Both the position numbers and the translations under genes were made by a program. 64,000 nucleotides of DNA from Salegentibacter sp. R32 (GTDB taxonomy: Bacteria > Bacteroidota > Bacteroidia > Flavobacteriales > Flavobacteriaceae), in contig NZ_RXOM01000012.1 in the NCBI RefSeq assembly GCF_008692195.1, positions 1-64,000 on the forward strand, written 5' to 3'. Positions within the stretch are counted from its first letter, which is position 1, and every line of letters begins with the position of its first letter. Of this stretch, positions 34,976 to 43,586 are shown in pieces. The notes below the pieces were generated by a model. It saw only the letters and a list, made by a program, of their open reading frames with translations. It was not told where the DNA came from and ran no database searches.

Positions 34976-36247
34976 ATGGCAGTAGATTTGCTATTAGGAC
35001 TACAGTGGGGAGACGAAGGAAAAGGTAAAATTGTAGACGTACTCACCGCTAACTATAACATTATTGCTCGCTTTCAAGGAGGACCAAACGCAGGGCACAC
35101 CTTAGAATTTGATGGTATTAAACACGTTTTGCACACTATTCCTTCCGGGATTTTTCACGAAAACGCCATTAACCTTGTAGGAAACGGAGTCGTGATAGAC
35201 CCGGTAATCTTTAAAAAGGAATTGGACAACCTCAAAAAATTCGATTTAGATTATAAGTCTAAGCTACTAATTTCTAGAAAAGCGCATATCATTCTGCCTA
35301 CGCATCGTTTATTAGATGCGGCTTCAGAAACTGCCAAAGGAAAAGCTAAAATTGGTTCAACCTTAAAAGGTATTGGTCCAACTTATATGGATAAAACCGG
35401 TCGTAATGGCTTACGCATTGGTGATTTAGAAATGAGCGACTGGAAAGAGAAATATAGAAATTTGGCCAATAAGCATGAGTCGATGATTTCTTACTATGGC
35501 GTAGATATTCAGTACAATTTAAGAGAATTAGAAAAAGATTTTTTTGAAGCTGTAGAAGTTTTAAAAACCCTTACTTTTATTGATTCTGAAGAATATTTGC
35601 ACCGTGCTCAAAAAGATAGCAAAACAATTTTGGCTGAAGGTGCGCAAGGTTCTTTACTGGATATTGATTTTGGAACCTATCCTTTTGTGACCTCAAGCAA
35701 CACCACTGCTGCCGGAGCTTGTACCGGGTTAGGAATCGCTCCCAACCAAATTGGCGAAGTTTTCGGGATTTTTAAAGCGTACGCCACTCGTGTAGGTAGC
35801 GGCCCTTTCCCCACTGAATTATTCGACGAAGACGGTAAACGAATGGCTAAAATCGGAAACGAATTTGGAGCAACTACCGGAAGACCAAGGCGATGTGGTT
35901 GGTTAGATTTGGTAGCATTAAAATATGCCGTTCAGGTTAACGGAGTTACCCAATTAATGATGATGAAAGGTGATGTGTTAAGTGGATTCGATACACTTAA
36001 AGTTTGTACGGGCTACAACTATAAAGGTGAAGAAATAGAACATTTACCATATAATATTGAAGAAGATAACTTATCTCCTATTTACAAAGAAATAAAAGGC
36101 TGGAAAGAAGACCTCACCAAAATGAGTGACGAATCTCAATTTCCGCAGGCTTTCAAAGATTACATCGCATTTATTGAAGAAGAATTGCAAGTACCTATTA
36201 AAATTGTTTCAGTGGGACCAGATAGAAAGCAAACCATTATGCGGTAA
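34976..36247 (+). CDS. purA: adenylosuccinate synthetase
   Basis: A 423-residue enzyme that joins IMP and aspartate with GTP to make adenylosuccinate, the first committed step to AMP. The P-loop GDEGKGK is at residues 12-18, GGPNAGHTLEF holds the catalytic His, and VTSSNTTAAGACTGLGI plus TTGRPRRCGWLDLVAL match the IMP site. Length is normal. It is probably co-transcribed with fur. Confidence 0.95.
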   Translation: MAVDLLLGLQWGDEGKGKIVDVLTANYNIIARFQGGPNAGHTLEFDGIKHVLHTIPSGIFHENAINLVGNGVVIDPVIFKKELDNLKKFDLDYKSKLLISRKAHIILPTHRLLDAASETAKGKAKIGSTLKGIGPTYMDKTGRNGLRIGDLEMSDWKEKYRNLANKHESMISYYGVDIQYNLRELEKDFFEAVEVLKTLTFIDSEEYLHRAQKDSKTILAEGAQGSLLDIDFGTYPFVTSSNTTAAGACTGLGIAPNQIGEVFGIFKAYATRVGSGPFPTELFDEDGKRMAKIGNEFGATTGRPRRCGWLDLVALKYAVQVNGVTQLMMMKGDVLSGFDTLKVCTGYNYKGEEIEHLPYNIEEDNLSPIYKEIKGWKEDLTKMSDESQFPQAFKDYIAFIEEELQVPIKIVSVGPDRKQTIMR

Positions 36248-36257
36248 TTTCAATTGA

Positions 36258-36304
36258 AATCAAAAAACATTTTACGCTTCAACTTTTTTGGAGCGTTTTT
36301 TGAT
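36258..36304 (+). terminator. bulged terminator after purA
   Basis: AATCAAAAAA (36258-36267) pairs with TTTTTTGATT (36295-36304), with an inner CGCT/AGCG stem and a 7-nt bulge on the left side. Confidence 0.6.
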
Positions 36305-36356
36305 TAAAAGCCTTTCAGAAAAAAGATTTCTTTATTTTTGAATAAAATCTAACTTT

Positions 36357-38099
36357 TTGAAAAATATAATTCGGTACACATTTTTAATTAGTTGCTTACT
36401 ATTTGTTGGCTTTGGCTTTTCGCAAACCAAAAAAATAGATTACACCAGTGACCGTTCCTATAAAGATGAACAGAAATATCCTGGAGCATTTATATTAAGT
36501 AAGGTCAATAAGCAAGTTTATTTTAACCATGAAGGAATTGAAGTTTGGTGTGACCAAGCCATCTTTTACAAAGAAGATGACTTTTTTAAAGCCTACGGAA
36601 ATGTAAGGATGAAACAAGGCGACACCATCACTATGACCAGTAAATATGCCGAATACAATGGTCAAACCAAATTTGCCTTTGCCAGTACCGATGTCCGTTT
36701 AAAAACTCCAAGCAACACGCTAACTACAGATTCTTTATTTTTCGATAGGATAAAACAACAATCTTTTTACCGAAGCGGCGGGAAGGTTCAAGATACCGCC
36801 AGTACGATTACCAGCATAGTAGGAAGGTATTATATGGAACAAAAAAAATATTCGTTTGTCAACGATGTGGTGGTGACCAATCCAGATTACATTATCAATT
36901 CTCAGCAACTCGATTTTTATTCAGAAACAGGAAATGCCTATCTCTACGGACCTTCGACCATCACCAGTGAAACCAGTAAAATTTACTGTGAACGTGGTTA
37001 TTACGATACCCGAAATGACAAAGGCTATTTTGTAAAAAAATCGACGGTTTATTACGAAAACCGAAAACTTGAAGGTGACAGTATTTATTTCAACAGAAAT
37101 GAGAGTTTTGCTTCCGCCACCAATAACATAAAAGTAACCGATACTGCCAATCAATCGGTGATTCGGGGACATTATGCAGAAGTGTTTCGGGACCGGGATT
37201 CTCTTTTTATTACAAAAAGAGCATTAGCTTCGATGAAACAGGAGCAAGATTCCATTCATATTCATAGCGATACCTTAATGATTACAGGAAAACCGGAAAA
37301 TAGAATTATCCGAGGCTTTTATCATTCCAAAATGTATAAAAGTGATATGAGCGGAAAATGTGATTCCATTCATATTAACGAAAAAACCGGCTTAACCCAA
37401 ATGATTGGAAACCCGGTCGTTTGGTCGGCAAATAGTCAAATGACGGGTGATAGCATTCATTTAATCAATGACCCAAAAACTGAAAAAATGGATTCTTTAA
37501 AAGTATTCTACAATGCTTTTATGATTCAAAAAGATAGCATTGAAGGCTACAATCAGGTGAAAGGAAAAGAAATGTATGGGCTGTTTAGCGATGATAATGA
37601 ACTTAAAGAAGCAAATTTCATCAAAAACACAGAAACCATTTATTATAGTAGAAATGAAGACGGTTCGCTAATTGGGATAGACAAAGCTATTTCTTCTTCT
37701 ATCAAAATTTTATTTGAAGAGCGCGGCATTTCAGATATTTACTATTACACCGATGTTGAAAGTACGCTTTATCAAGAAAGCGATTTTCCTAAAAATGCAA
37801 GAAGATTAAAAAACTTTAATTGGCGTGGCGATGAACAACTAACCCGTAAAGAAGATTTATTTGCAGATGAAGGCCCTATTGATTTACCCAAAATTAAAGG
37901 AATACCTTTACCAACAGATGAAAATTTCTTTGATGAAAGAAAAGAGGAAGATCCGCAATTGCTCAATGAAAATTCGAGGTTAACTCCTGATATTTTAGAA
38001 CATCGGGAAACTGATACCGCTACGAAGGACAGTATTCCTCCGAATAAAAAGAAAATTAAGAAGCTGTCCCCTTTAAAAAAAGTAAAAACCGATAATTAA
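36357..38099 (+). CDS. OstA-like/LptA-family protein
   Basis: A 580-residue exported protein starting at TTG, the only start that gives the full signal peptide (about 1-22, FGFSQ). Repeated short segments such as VWCDQAIFYKEDDFFKAYGNVRMKQGD and SKYAEYNG are the OstA/LptA beta-jellyroll repeats that carry lipopolysaccharide between the membranes. The last 100 residues are charged and Lys/Pro-rich. It is therefore a likely LPS-transport component, larger than E. coli LptA. The aminotransferase gene starts two bases after its stop. Confidence 0.83.
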   Translation: MKNIIRYTFLISCLLFVGFGFSQTKKIDYTSDRSYKDEQKYPGAFILSKVNKQVYFNHEGIEVWCDQAIFYKEDDFFKAYGNVRMKQGDTITMTSKYAEYNGQTKFAFASTDVRLKTPSNTLTTDSLFFDRIKQQSFYRSGGKVQDTASTITSIVGRYYMEQKKYSFVNDVVVTNPDYIINSQQLDFYSETGNAYLYGPSTITSETSKIYCERGYYDTRNDKGYFVKKSTVYYENRKLEGDSIYFNRNESFASATNNIKVTDTANQSVIRGHYAEVFRDRDSLFITKRALASMKQEQDSIHIHSDTLMITGKPENRIIRGFYHSKMYKSDMSGKCDSIHINEKTGLTQMIGNPVVWSANSQMTGDSIHLINDPKTEKMDSLKVFYNAFMIQKDSIEGYNQVKGKEMYGLFSDDNELKEANFIKNTETIYYSRNEDGSLIGIDKAISSSIKILFEERGISDIYYYTDVESTLYQESDFPKNARRLKNFNWRGDEQLTRKEDLFADEGPIDLPKIKGIPLPTDENFFDERKEEDPQLLNENSRLTPDILEHRETDTATKDSIPPNKKKIKKLSPLKKVKTDN

Positions 38100-38101
38100 T
38101 A

Positions 38102-39295
38102 TTGAATAAAGATTTTCTTACATACCAAGCACAAACCACTCCGCATCCATTAGGGTTGGAAGTAAAAAAAGCAAAAGGAAGCTATATTTACACCACCGAG
38201 GGCAAAGCTCATTTAGATTTTGTCGCCGGCGTTTCAGCTTGTAGTTTAGGGCATTGTCACCCAAAAGTAGTAGAAGCCATTCACACCCAAAGCGAGAATT
38301 ATTTGCATGTAATGGTTTATGGGGAATATGCGCAAAGCCCGGCGGTAGAATACACAAAATTATTAAGTGAAAAAGTACAAATCCCAAACGCCAAAACTTA
38401 CTTGGTCAATAGCGGAACCGAAGCTATCGAAGGTGCTTTAAAACTTGCCAGACGTTATACTGGTAAAAAAGAAATTATCGCAGCACATCACGCTTATCAC
38501 GGCAATACGATGGGTTCCTTAAGTTTAATGGACTTTGAAGAACGCAAAAAACCTTTTGAACCTTTATTGCCGGAAATTTCATTCTTAGATTTCAATGAGG
38601 AAAGTTCAATTAAAAAAATCACATCACATACAGCAGCGGTAATTTTAGAAACCATTCAGGGAGGCGCAGGATTCATTCAACCTGAAAATGATTTTCTCAA
38701 AAAAGTAAAACAGAAATGTGAAGAAGTAGGTGCCTTGCTCATTTTAGATGAAATTCAGCCGGGATTTGGACGTACAGGAACACTTTTCGCTTATGAACAT
38801 TATGGAATTGTTCCCGATATTTTAGTGATTGGTAAAGGAATGGCAGGCGGATTACCGGCCGGTGCGTTTGTAGCTTCCGCAGAAATTATGGACTCACTTA
38901 GCGATAACCCAAAAATGGGACACATTACTACTTTTGGAGGAAATCCTGTTGTTGCTGCCGCTAGTTTAGCCACTTTAAAAGAAATCACTTCTTCCACATT
39001 AATAGAAGAAAGCCTTCAAAAAGAACAACTTTTCAGAAAGCTTTTAGTACATCCGTTAATTCAAGAAATACGCGGAAAAGGATTAATGTTAGCTCCTATC
39101 CTTTCTTCCGACGAAGTTGCTAACGAATTGATTTTAAAAGCTAAAGAACGTGAATTGATTCTCTTTTGGCTATTGTTTGAAAAAAGAGCCGTGAGAATTA
39201 CACCACCTTTAACTATTTCAGAAGAAGAAATAAAAAAAGGCTGTGCAATCATCTTGGATATTTTAAATGAAATTCAACAAAAAGCAAGCTGTTAA
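38102..39295 (+). CDS. class III aspartate aminotransferase family protein
   Basis: A 397-residue PLP-dependent transaminase. The cofactor Lys is in LVIGKGMAGGLPAGAFVA, the PLP-ring Asp in LLILDEIQPGFGRTG, and the phosphate-binding segment is LVNSGTEAIEGALKLARRYT. It starts with TTG two bases after the OstA-like gene. Class III enzymes include acetylornithine, GABA and 4-aminobutyrate-type transaminases; the substrate cannot be assigned and no arg genes are near. Confidence 0.88.
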   Translation: MNKDFLTYQAQTTPHPLGLEVKKAKGSYIYTTEGKAHLDFVAGVSACSLGHCHPKVVEAIHTQSENYLHVMVYGEYAQSPAVEYTKLLSEKVQIPNAKTYLVNSGTEAIEGALKLARRYTGKKEIIAAHHAYHGNTMGSLSLMDFEERKKPFEPLLPEISFLDFNEESSIKKITSHTAAVILETIQGGAGFIQPENDFLKKVKQKCEEVGALLILDEIQPGFGRTGTLFAYEHYGIVPDILVIGKGMAGGLPAGAFVASAEIMDSLSDNPKMGHITTFGGNPVVAAASLATLKEITSSTLIEESLQKEQLFRKLLVHPLIQEIRGKGLMLAPILSSDEVANELILKAKERELILFWLLFEKRAVRITPPLTISEEEIKKGCAIILDILNEIQQKASC

Positions 39296-39385
39296 TTACT
39301 TTGTTAACAACAAAAATACGAATCACGTAAAGCATTCGTTATACATAGTAACTTTAATACAGTAGAAATCCGTAAAATTTCGTGT

Positions 39386-40777
39386 ATGCATCTAAGTCAA
39401 AACGAAGACAACAATTTCTCTCTTACCAAATTTGAATCTATGCTCAAAACCAATGACGTTTTGTTCTTTGATTCTAACGAGTTTGAAGGTATTATTTTTC
39501 ATTACCTAGAAAGCGGAAAATTTGCTTTAGCAAAGAAAGCCGTAAAATTAGGATTAGAACAGCATCCGCATGCGAGTGTCCTTCAACTTTTCAAAGTAGA
39601 GATTTTAATTTTTGAAAATAAACTTACCGAAGCAGATTCACTTTTAAACAGCTTACACGATTTAGAACCTTCCAACGAAGAAGTTTATATACAAAAAGCC
39701 AATATTTTTTCTAAGCGCGATAACCATAAAATGGCAATTCAAACCTTAGAAACGGCCTTGGATTTTGCTCCCGATGCTGCTGAAATATATTCCTTAATTG
39801 CTATGGAATATATGTTTATGGAAGATTACGACAATGCAAAATTCAATTTCATGAAGTGTTTGGAACTGGAGGAAGAAGATTTTGCCGCGTTGTATAATAT
39901 TATTTACTGTTTCGACTTTTTAGAGCAACACCAAGAAGCTATCGATTACCTTAATATGTTTTTAAATAAACACCCTTATTGCGAGGTGGCTTGGCATCAA
40001 ATAGGGAAAGAATATTTCAATTTAAAAGATTACGAAAAAGCCTTAACTGCTTTTGATTTTGCGATTATTTCAGATGAATATTTCGTAGGTGCTTACATGG
40101 AAAAAGGTAAAGTGCTCGAGAAACTGAAAAGACACCAAGAAGCCATCGAAAATTATATGGTTACCTTGGAGTTGGACGACCCCATGGCTTACGCCTACCT
40201 AAGAATAGGAAAGTGCTACGAGAAACTGAAAATGAAAAAAGAGGCCTTAACTTTTTACGAGAAAGCCGTAGATGAAGACCCACTTTTAGATAAAGCTTGG
40301 ATTGCCATTACTGATTTTTACCTGAGAAAACTTGACTATCAAAATGCTTTATATTACATCAACAAAGCCATAAGTATTGATAGTGAAAACGTATTGTATT
40401 GGAAACGTTACGCTAAAATCAATAACCGATTGAATTTTGTGGAAGAAGCCGAAAAAGGCTACCGTAAAACTTTAGAATTAGGTAATTACGAACTGGAAAC
40501 TTGGATTACCCGTTGTGATTTGTTGATCAATTTAGGAGAATACGAAACTGCACTCGACGTACTTTTTCAAGCTATCGAATTTTATCCCGAAACTGCTGAA
40601 ATTGAATACCGTATGGCAGGACTTTACTTTAGCTTAAATGAAGGCGAAAAAGGTTATTATCATTTAAGGAAGGCTCTAAAAATAGATGTAGAATATTCTA
40701 TAATTGTAGAAGAACTTTTTCCGATGATTTTTAGAAGGAACAGCGTTCAAAACCTTATTGAAAAGTATTCCCAATAA
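39386..40777 (+). CDS. tetratricopeptide repeat protein
   Basis: A 463-residue protein without a signal peptide, built almost wholly of about 11-12 TPR helical pairs (for example NEEVYIQKANIFSKRDNHKMAIQTLETAL, VAWHQIGKEYFNLKDYEKALTAFDFAI). These form a superhelical scaffold for protein partners. Family members are conserved in Bacteroidota with no defined partner. It precedes the tandem DUF368 genes with a 60-base gap. Confidence 0.85.
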   Translation: MHLSQNEDNNFSLTKFESMLKTNDVLFFDSNEFEGIIFHYLESGKFALAKKAVKLGLEQHPHASVLQLFKVEILIFENKLTEADSLLNSLHDLEPSNEEVYIQKANIFSKRDNHKMAIQTLETALDFAPDAAEIYSLIAMEYMFMEDYDNAKFNFMKCLELEEEDFAALYNIIYCFDFLEQHQEAIDYLNMFLNKHPYCEVAWHQIGKEYFNLKDYEKALTAFDFAIISDEYFVGAYMEKGKVLEKLKRHQEAIENYMVTLELDDPMAYAYLRIGKCYEKLKMKKEALTFYEKAVDEDPLLDKAWIAITDFYLRKLDYQNALYYINKAISIDSENVLYWKRYAKINNRLNFVEEAEKGYRKTLELGNYELETWITRCDLLINLGEYETALDVLFQAIEFYPETAEIEYRMAGLYFSLNEGEKGYYHLRKALKIDVEYSIIVEELFPMIFRRNSVQNLIEKYSQ

Positions 40778-40837
40778 ACCAATCAAGTTCTTACAAATCA
40801 TCTATAAATTGCTACTTTTGTCTTTTTAACAATCACT

Positions 40838-41782
40838 ATGCAAAGAAGTTTTAAAGACTATTTAACCATTGTCTTAAAAGGTGTAGCTATGGGAGCAGCA
40901 GACACCGTTCCCGGCGTTTCTGGTGGAACCATCGCTTTCATTTCAGGAATTTACGAAGAATTAATTACCACTATAGGAAATATAGACTTGTCCCTTTTCA
41001 GTACTTGGAAAGAACATGGCTTTAAAAGTTTCTGGGAAAAATTAAACGGAAATTTCATTGTAGCCTTAATCCTCGGAATTTTATTCAGTGTATTTACTTT
41101 TATGCGATTGGCCAATTATCTGTTGAAAGAACATCCCATTCTTATTTGGTCTTTTTTCTTTGGATTGGTCATTGCCAGCATTTGGTTCGTTGCCAAGCAA
41201 ATTGAAAAATGGAAAATCTCGACCATCATTGCCGCAATTTTGGGAGCGGTAATAGCCTTTTACCTTACTTCCCTTCCACCGGCAACTTCATCCAATAGTA
41301 ATTTATACCTTTTACTTTGTGGTGCTTTAGCTGTTTGCGCTATGATTTTACCGGGAATTTCAGGAGCATTTATCTTAGTACTGCTAGGAGCTTACAGAAA
41401 TATCACCCAAGCTGTTCATGATTTTGATTTCAAAAAAATAGCTTTGGTGGGTTTAGGTGCTATTGTAGGTTTGCTTACTTTCTCTAAAATATTAAAATGG
41501 TTATTTAAGCACTACAGAAATTTAACTTTGGCAGTGTTAACAGGCTTTATTACCGGTTCTTTAAATAAAATCTGGCCTTGGAAAGAAGTCTTGGAAAGCA
41601 CAAAAATTGAAGAAAAAGTAATTGTCCTAAAAGATAAATCTGTGTTACCTTGGAATTACGATGGAGATTCGCATTTACTTTTTGCCGGACTATTAATGCT
41701 TGCCGGATTCTTTTTAATTATTATCTTAGAAAAATTAGCCGACCAGAAGCCAGACGGAGATGCAGCAAACCCGGACGTTTAA
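40838..41782 (+). CDS. DUF368 protein, polyprenyl-phosphate translocase-like (copy 1)
   Basis: A 314-residue multi-helix membrane protein. The family signature GAADTVPGVSGGTIAFISGIYEEL is at about 20-43, and its inverted-repeat partner LPGISGAFILVLLGAY is near 178-193. DUF368 proteins have been shown to return undecaprenyl phosphate to the inner face of the membrane. It overlaps the second DUF368 gene by 23 bases, so the two are translationally coupled. Copy 2 differs in the signature (GAANKVPGVSGGVVAF). Confidence 0.87.
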   Translation: MQRSFKDYLTIVLKGVAMGAADTVPGVSGGTIAFISGIYEELITTIGNIDLSLFSTWKEHGFKSFWEKLNGNFIVALILGILFSVFTFMRLANYLLKEHPILIWSFFFGLVIASIWFVAKQIEKWKISTIIAAILGAVIAFYLTSLPPATSSNSNLYLLLCGALAVCAMILPGISGAFILVLLGAYRNITQAVHDFDFKKIALVGLGAIVGLLTFSKILKWLFKHYRNLTLAVLTGFITGSLNKIWPWKEVLESTKIEEKVIVLKDKSVLPWNYDGDSHLLFAGLLMLAGFFLIIILEKLADQKPDGDAANPDV

Positions 41783-42782
41783 AGATAAATTATTTTTAGT
41801 ATTAAAAGGGCTCGCCATGGGAGCTGCCAATAAAGTCCCGGGAGTTTCCGGCGGAGTCGTTGCTTTTGTGGCAGGCTTCTACGAAGAATTTATTTATTCC
41901 CTTCAAAAAATAAATTACAAAGCCTTTTTATTACTTATCAACGGAAGATTTAAAAGTCTCTACCATTATATAAACGGCAAATTCTTAAGCTTGCTCATTT
42001 TAGGAATGGTAATAAGCTACTTTAGCGTTTCTAAAGTATTGGATTTTCTTATTGACCATTTTGAATTATATGTTTGGGCTTCTTTCTTCGGAATGATCGT
42101 TGGATCCATTTACTACATTTCCAAAGATTTCAAACTCAAATCGGCCAGTAACTTATTGTTCATCGCATTAGGAATTATCGCCGGTGTCGGAATAAGCTTA
42201 ATGGAACCCGCCACGGAAAATGATAATCTCTGGTTTGTATTTTTATGCGGAATTATAGGTGTTTCGGGAATGACACTTCCGGGACTTTCCGGTTCATTCA
42301 TTTTAATTCTTATTGGCAACTACGTGTTGTTATTGGTAGATTCTGTGAACGCACTCTTTAATACTTTAACCGATATTGCCAAATGGGATTTTTCATTTAC
42401 CGATAATACTGAAAGAATGAGTCTCTTAAAAGTTTTAGCTTCATTTACTTTAGGCTCTTTGGTTGGTATGGTTACTTTATCACACATTTTAGGTTTCGTC
42501 CTCAAGCATTATAAAAACATAACTTACGCGATAATTATTGGTTTTATCACTGGTTCGTTGGGAGTGGTTTGGCCGTGGAAAGAAAAAATTTTCAAAGTAA
42601 ATTCAGCAGGAGAATACCTAAAAGATGCCAACGGAAATCTAATTTTAGACAATTACGACAGATATTTACCGCATTTAACCGACCTATCCACGTGGATAGC
42701 CATTTTTTTCATAATTTTGGGAATCTTAATAGTGTTCGGGTTAGAACGCTACGGAAATAAAAACGCCAATACCAATGGATAA
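41760..42782 (+). CDS. DUF368 protein, polyprenyl-phosphate translocase-like (copy 2)
   Basis: A 340-residue paralogue of the preceding protein with the same two signatures (GAANKVPGVSGGVVAFVAGFYEEF; LPGLSGSFILILIGNYVLL). It has extra loop residues in the last third. It overlaps copy 1 by 23 bases and aroE by 8 bases, so three genes form one tightly packed operon. The pair may act as a heterodimer, or the two may move different lipid carriers; this is inference. Confidence 0.87.
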   Translation: MQQTRTFKDKLFLVLKGLAMGAANKVPGVSGGVVAFVAGFYEEFIYSLQKINYKAFLLLINGRFKSLYHYINGKFLSLLILGMVISYFSVSKVLDFLIDHFELYVWASFFGMIVGSIYYISKDFKLKSASNLLFIALGIIAGVGISLMEPATENDNLWFVFLCGIIGVSGMTLPGLSGSFILILIGNYVLLLVDSVNALFNTLTDIAKWDFSFTDNTERMSLLKVLASFTLGSLVGMVTLSHILGFVLKHYKNITYAIIIGFITGSLGVVWPWKEKIFKVNSAGEYLKDANGNLILDNYDRYLPHLTDLSTWIAIFFIILGILIVFGLERYGNKNANTNG

Positions 42783-43506
42783 ATACGGATTAGTAGGAAA
42801 AAACATCTCTTATTCGTTTTCTAAGAGTCATTTCGAAAAAAAATTTGCTGCGGAAGGAATTCGTGCTACTTATCAAAATTTTGACTTACCCAGCCTCACC
42901 GATTTTCGGGAAATTGTAGCGCACGAAAAAGATTTAAAAGGATTAAACGTTACCATTCCCTACAAACAAACAATTTTACCATTTTTAGACCAGTTGGATG
43001 AGCAAGCCGCCAAAATTGGTGCCGTAAATACCATTCAGGTAAAAAACAAAAAACTCGTAGGTTACAATACCGACTGTTTTGGGTTTATGAAATCTTTATT
43101 TCCCTTATTGGAGAAACAACATACCGAGGCCTTAATTTTAGGAACCGGCGGAGCCTCAAAAGCAGTAGCACACGCGTTACGCTCATTAGGAATTGAATAT
43201 CAGTTTGTTTCCAGAAATCCTACTAAAAACGATTTTTCTTACGCCGGAGTTACCAAAGAAGTACTAGAAAAACACTTTTTAATTATCAATTGCACTCCTT
43301 TGGGAACCCATCCCAATTTAGATGAAGTCCCGGAAATCCCTTATGAATATTTAGACCATCGCCACTTATTATACGATTTAGTTTACAACCCGCCATTAAC
43401 TACCTTTTTAGCTAACGGAAAAGTACGCGGATGCAAACTTTATAACGGTCAGAAAATGCTGGAATATCAAGCAGAGCGTTCTTGGGAAATCTGGAACGAA
43501 ATCTAA
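42775..43506 (+). CDS. aroE: shikimate dehydrogenase
   Basis: A 243-residue enzyme that reduces 3-dehydroshikimate to shikimate with NADPH. SFSKSHFEKKF binds shikimate, GLNVTIPYK carries the catalytic Lys, YNTDCFGF the catalytic Asp, and LGTGGASKAVAHAL is the NADPH loop. It is about 25 residues shorter than E. coli AroE, as is common in this phylum. Its start overlaps the second DUF368 gene by 8 bases. Confidence 0.92.
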   Translation: MDKYGLVGKNISYSFSKSHFEKKFAAEGIRATYQNFDLPSLTDFREIVAHEKDLKGLNVTIPYKQTILPFLDQLDEQAAKIGAVNTIQVKNKKLVGYNTDCFGFMKSLFPLLEKQHTEALILGTGGASKAVAHALRSLGIEYQFVSRNPTKNDFSYAGVTKEVLEKHFLIINCTPLGTHPNLDEVPEIPYEYLDHRHLLYDLVYNPPLTTFLANGKVRGCKLYNGQKMLEYQAERSWEIWNEI

Positions 43507-43586
43507 ACCTTCATTTCCCCTATCGCAAGATTTTTTTCTTTTTTTTGCAGAGTAGCTTAGGAGTTACTATCTTTCAAAACTAAATA

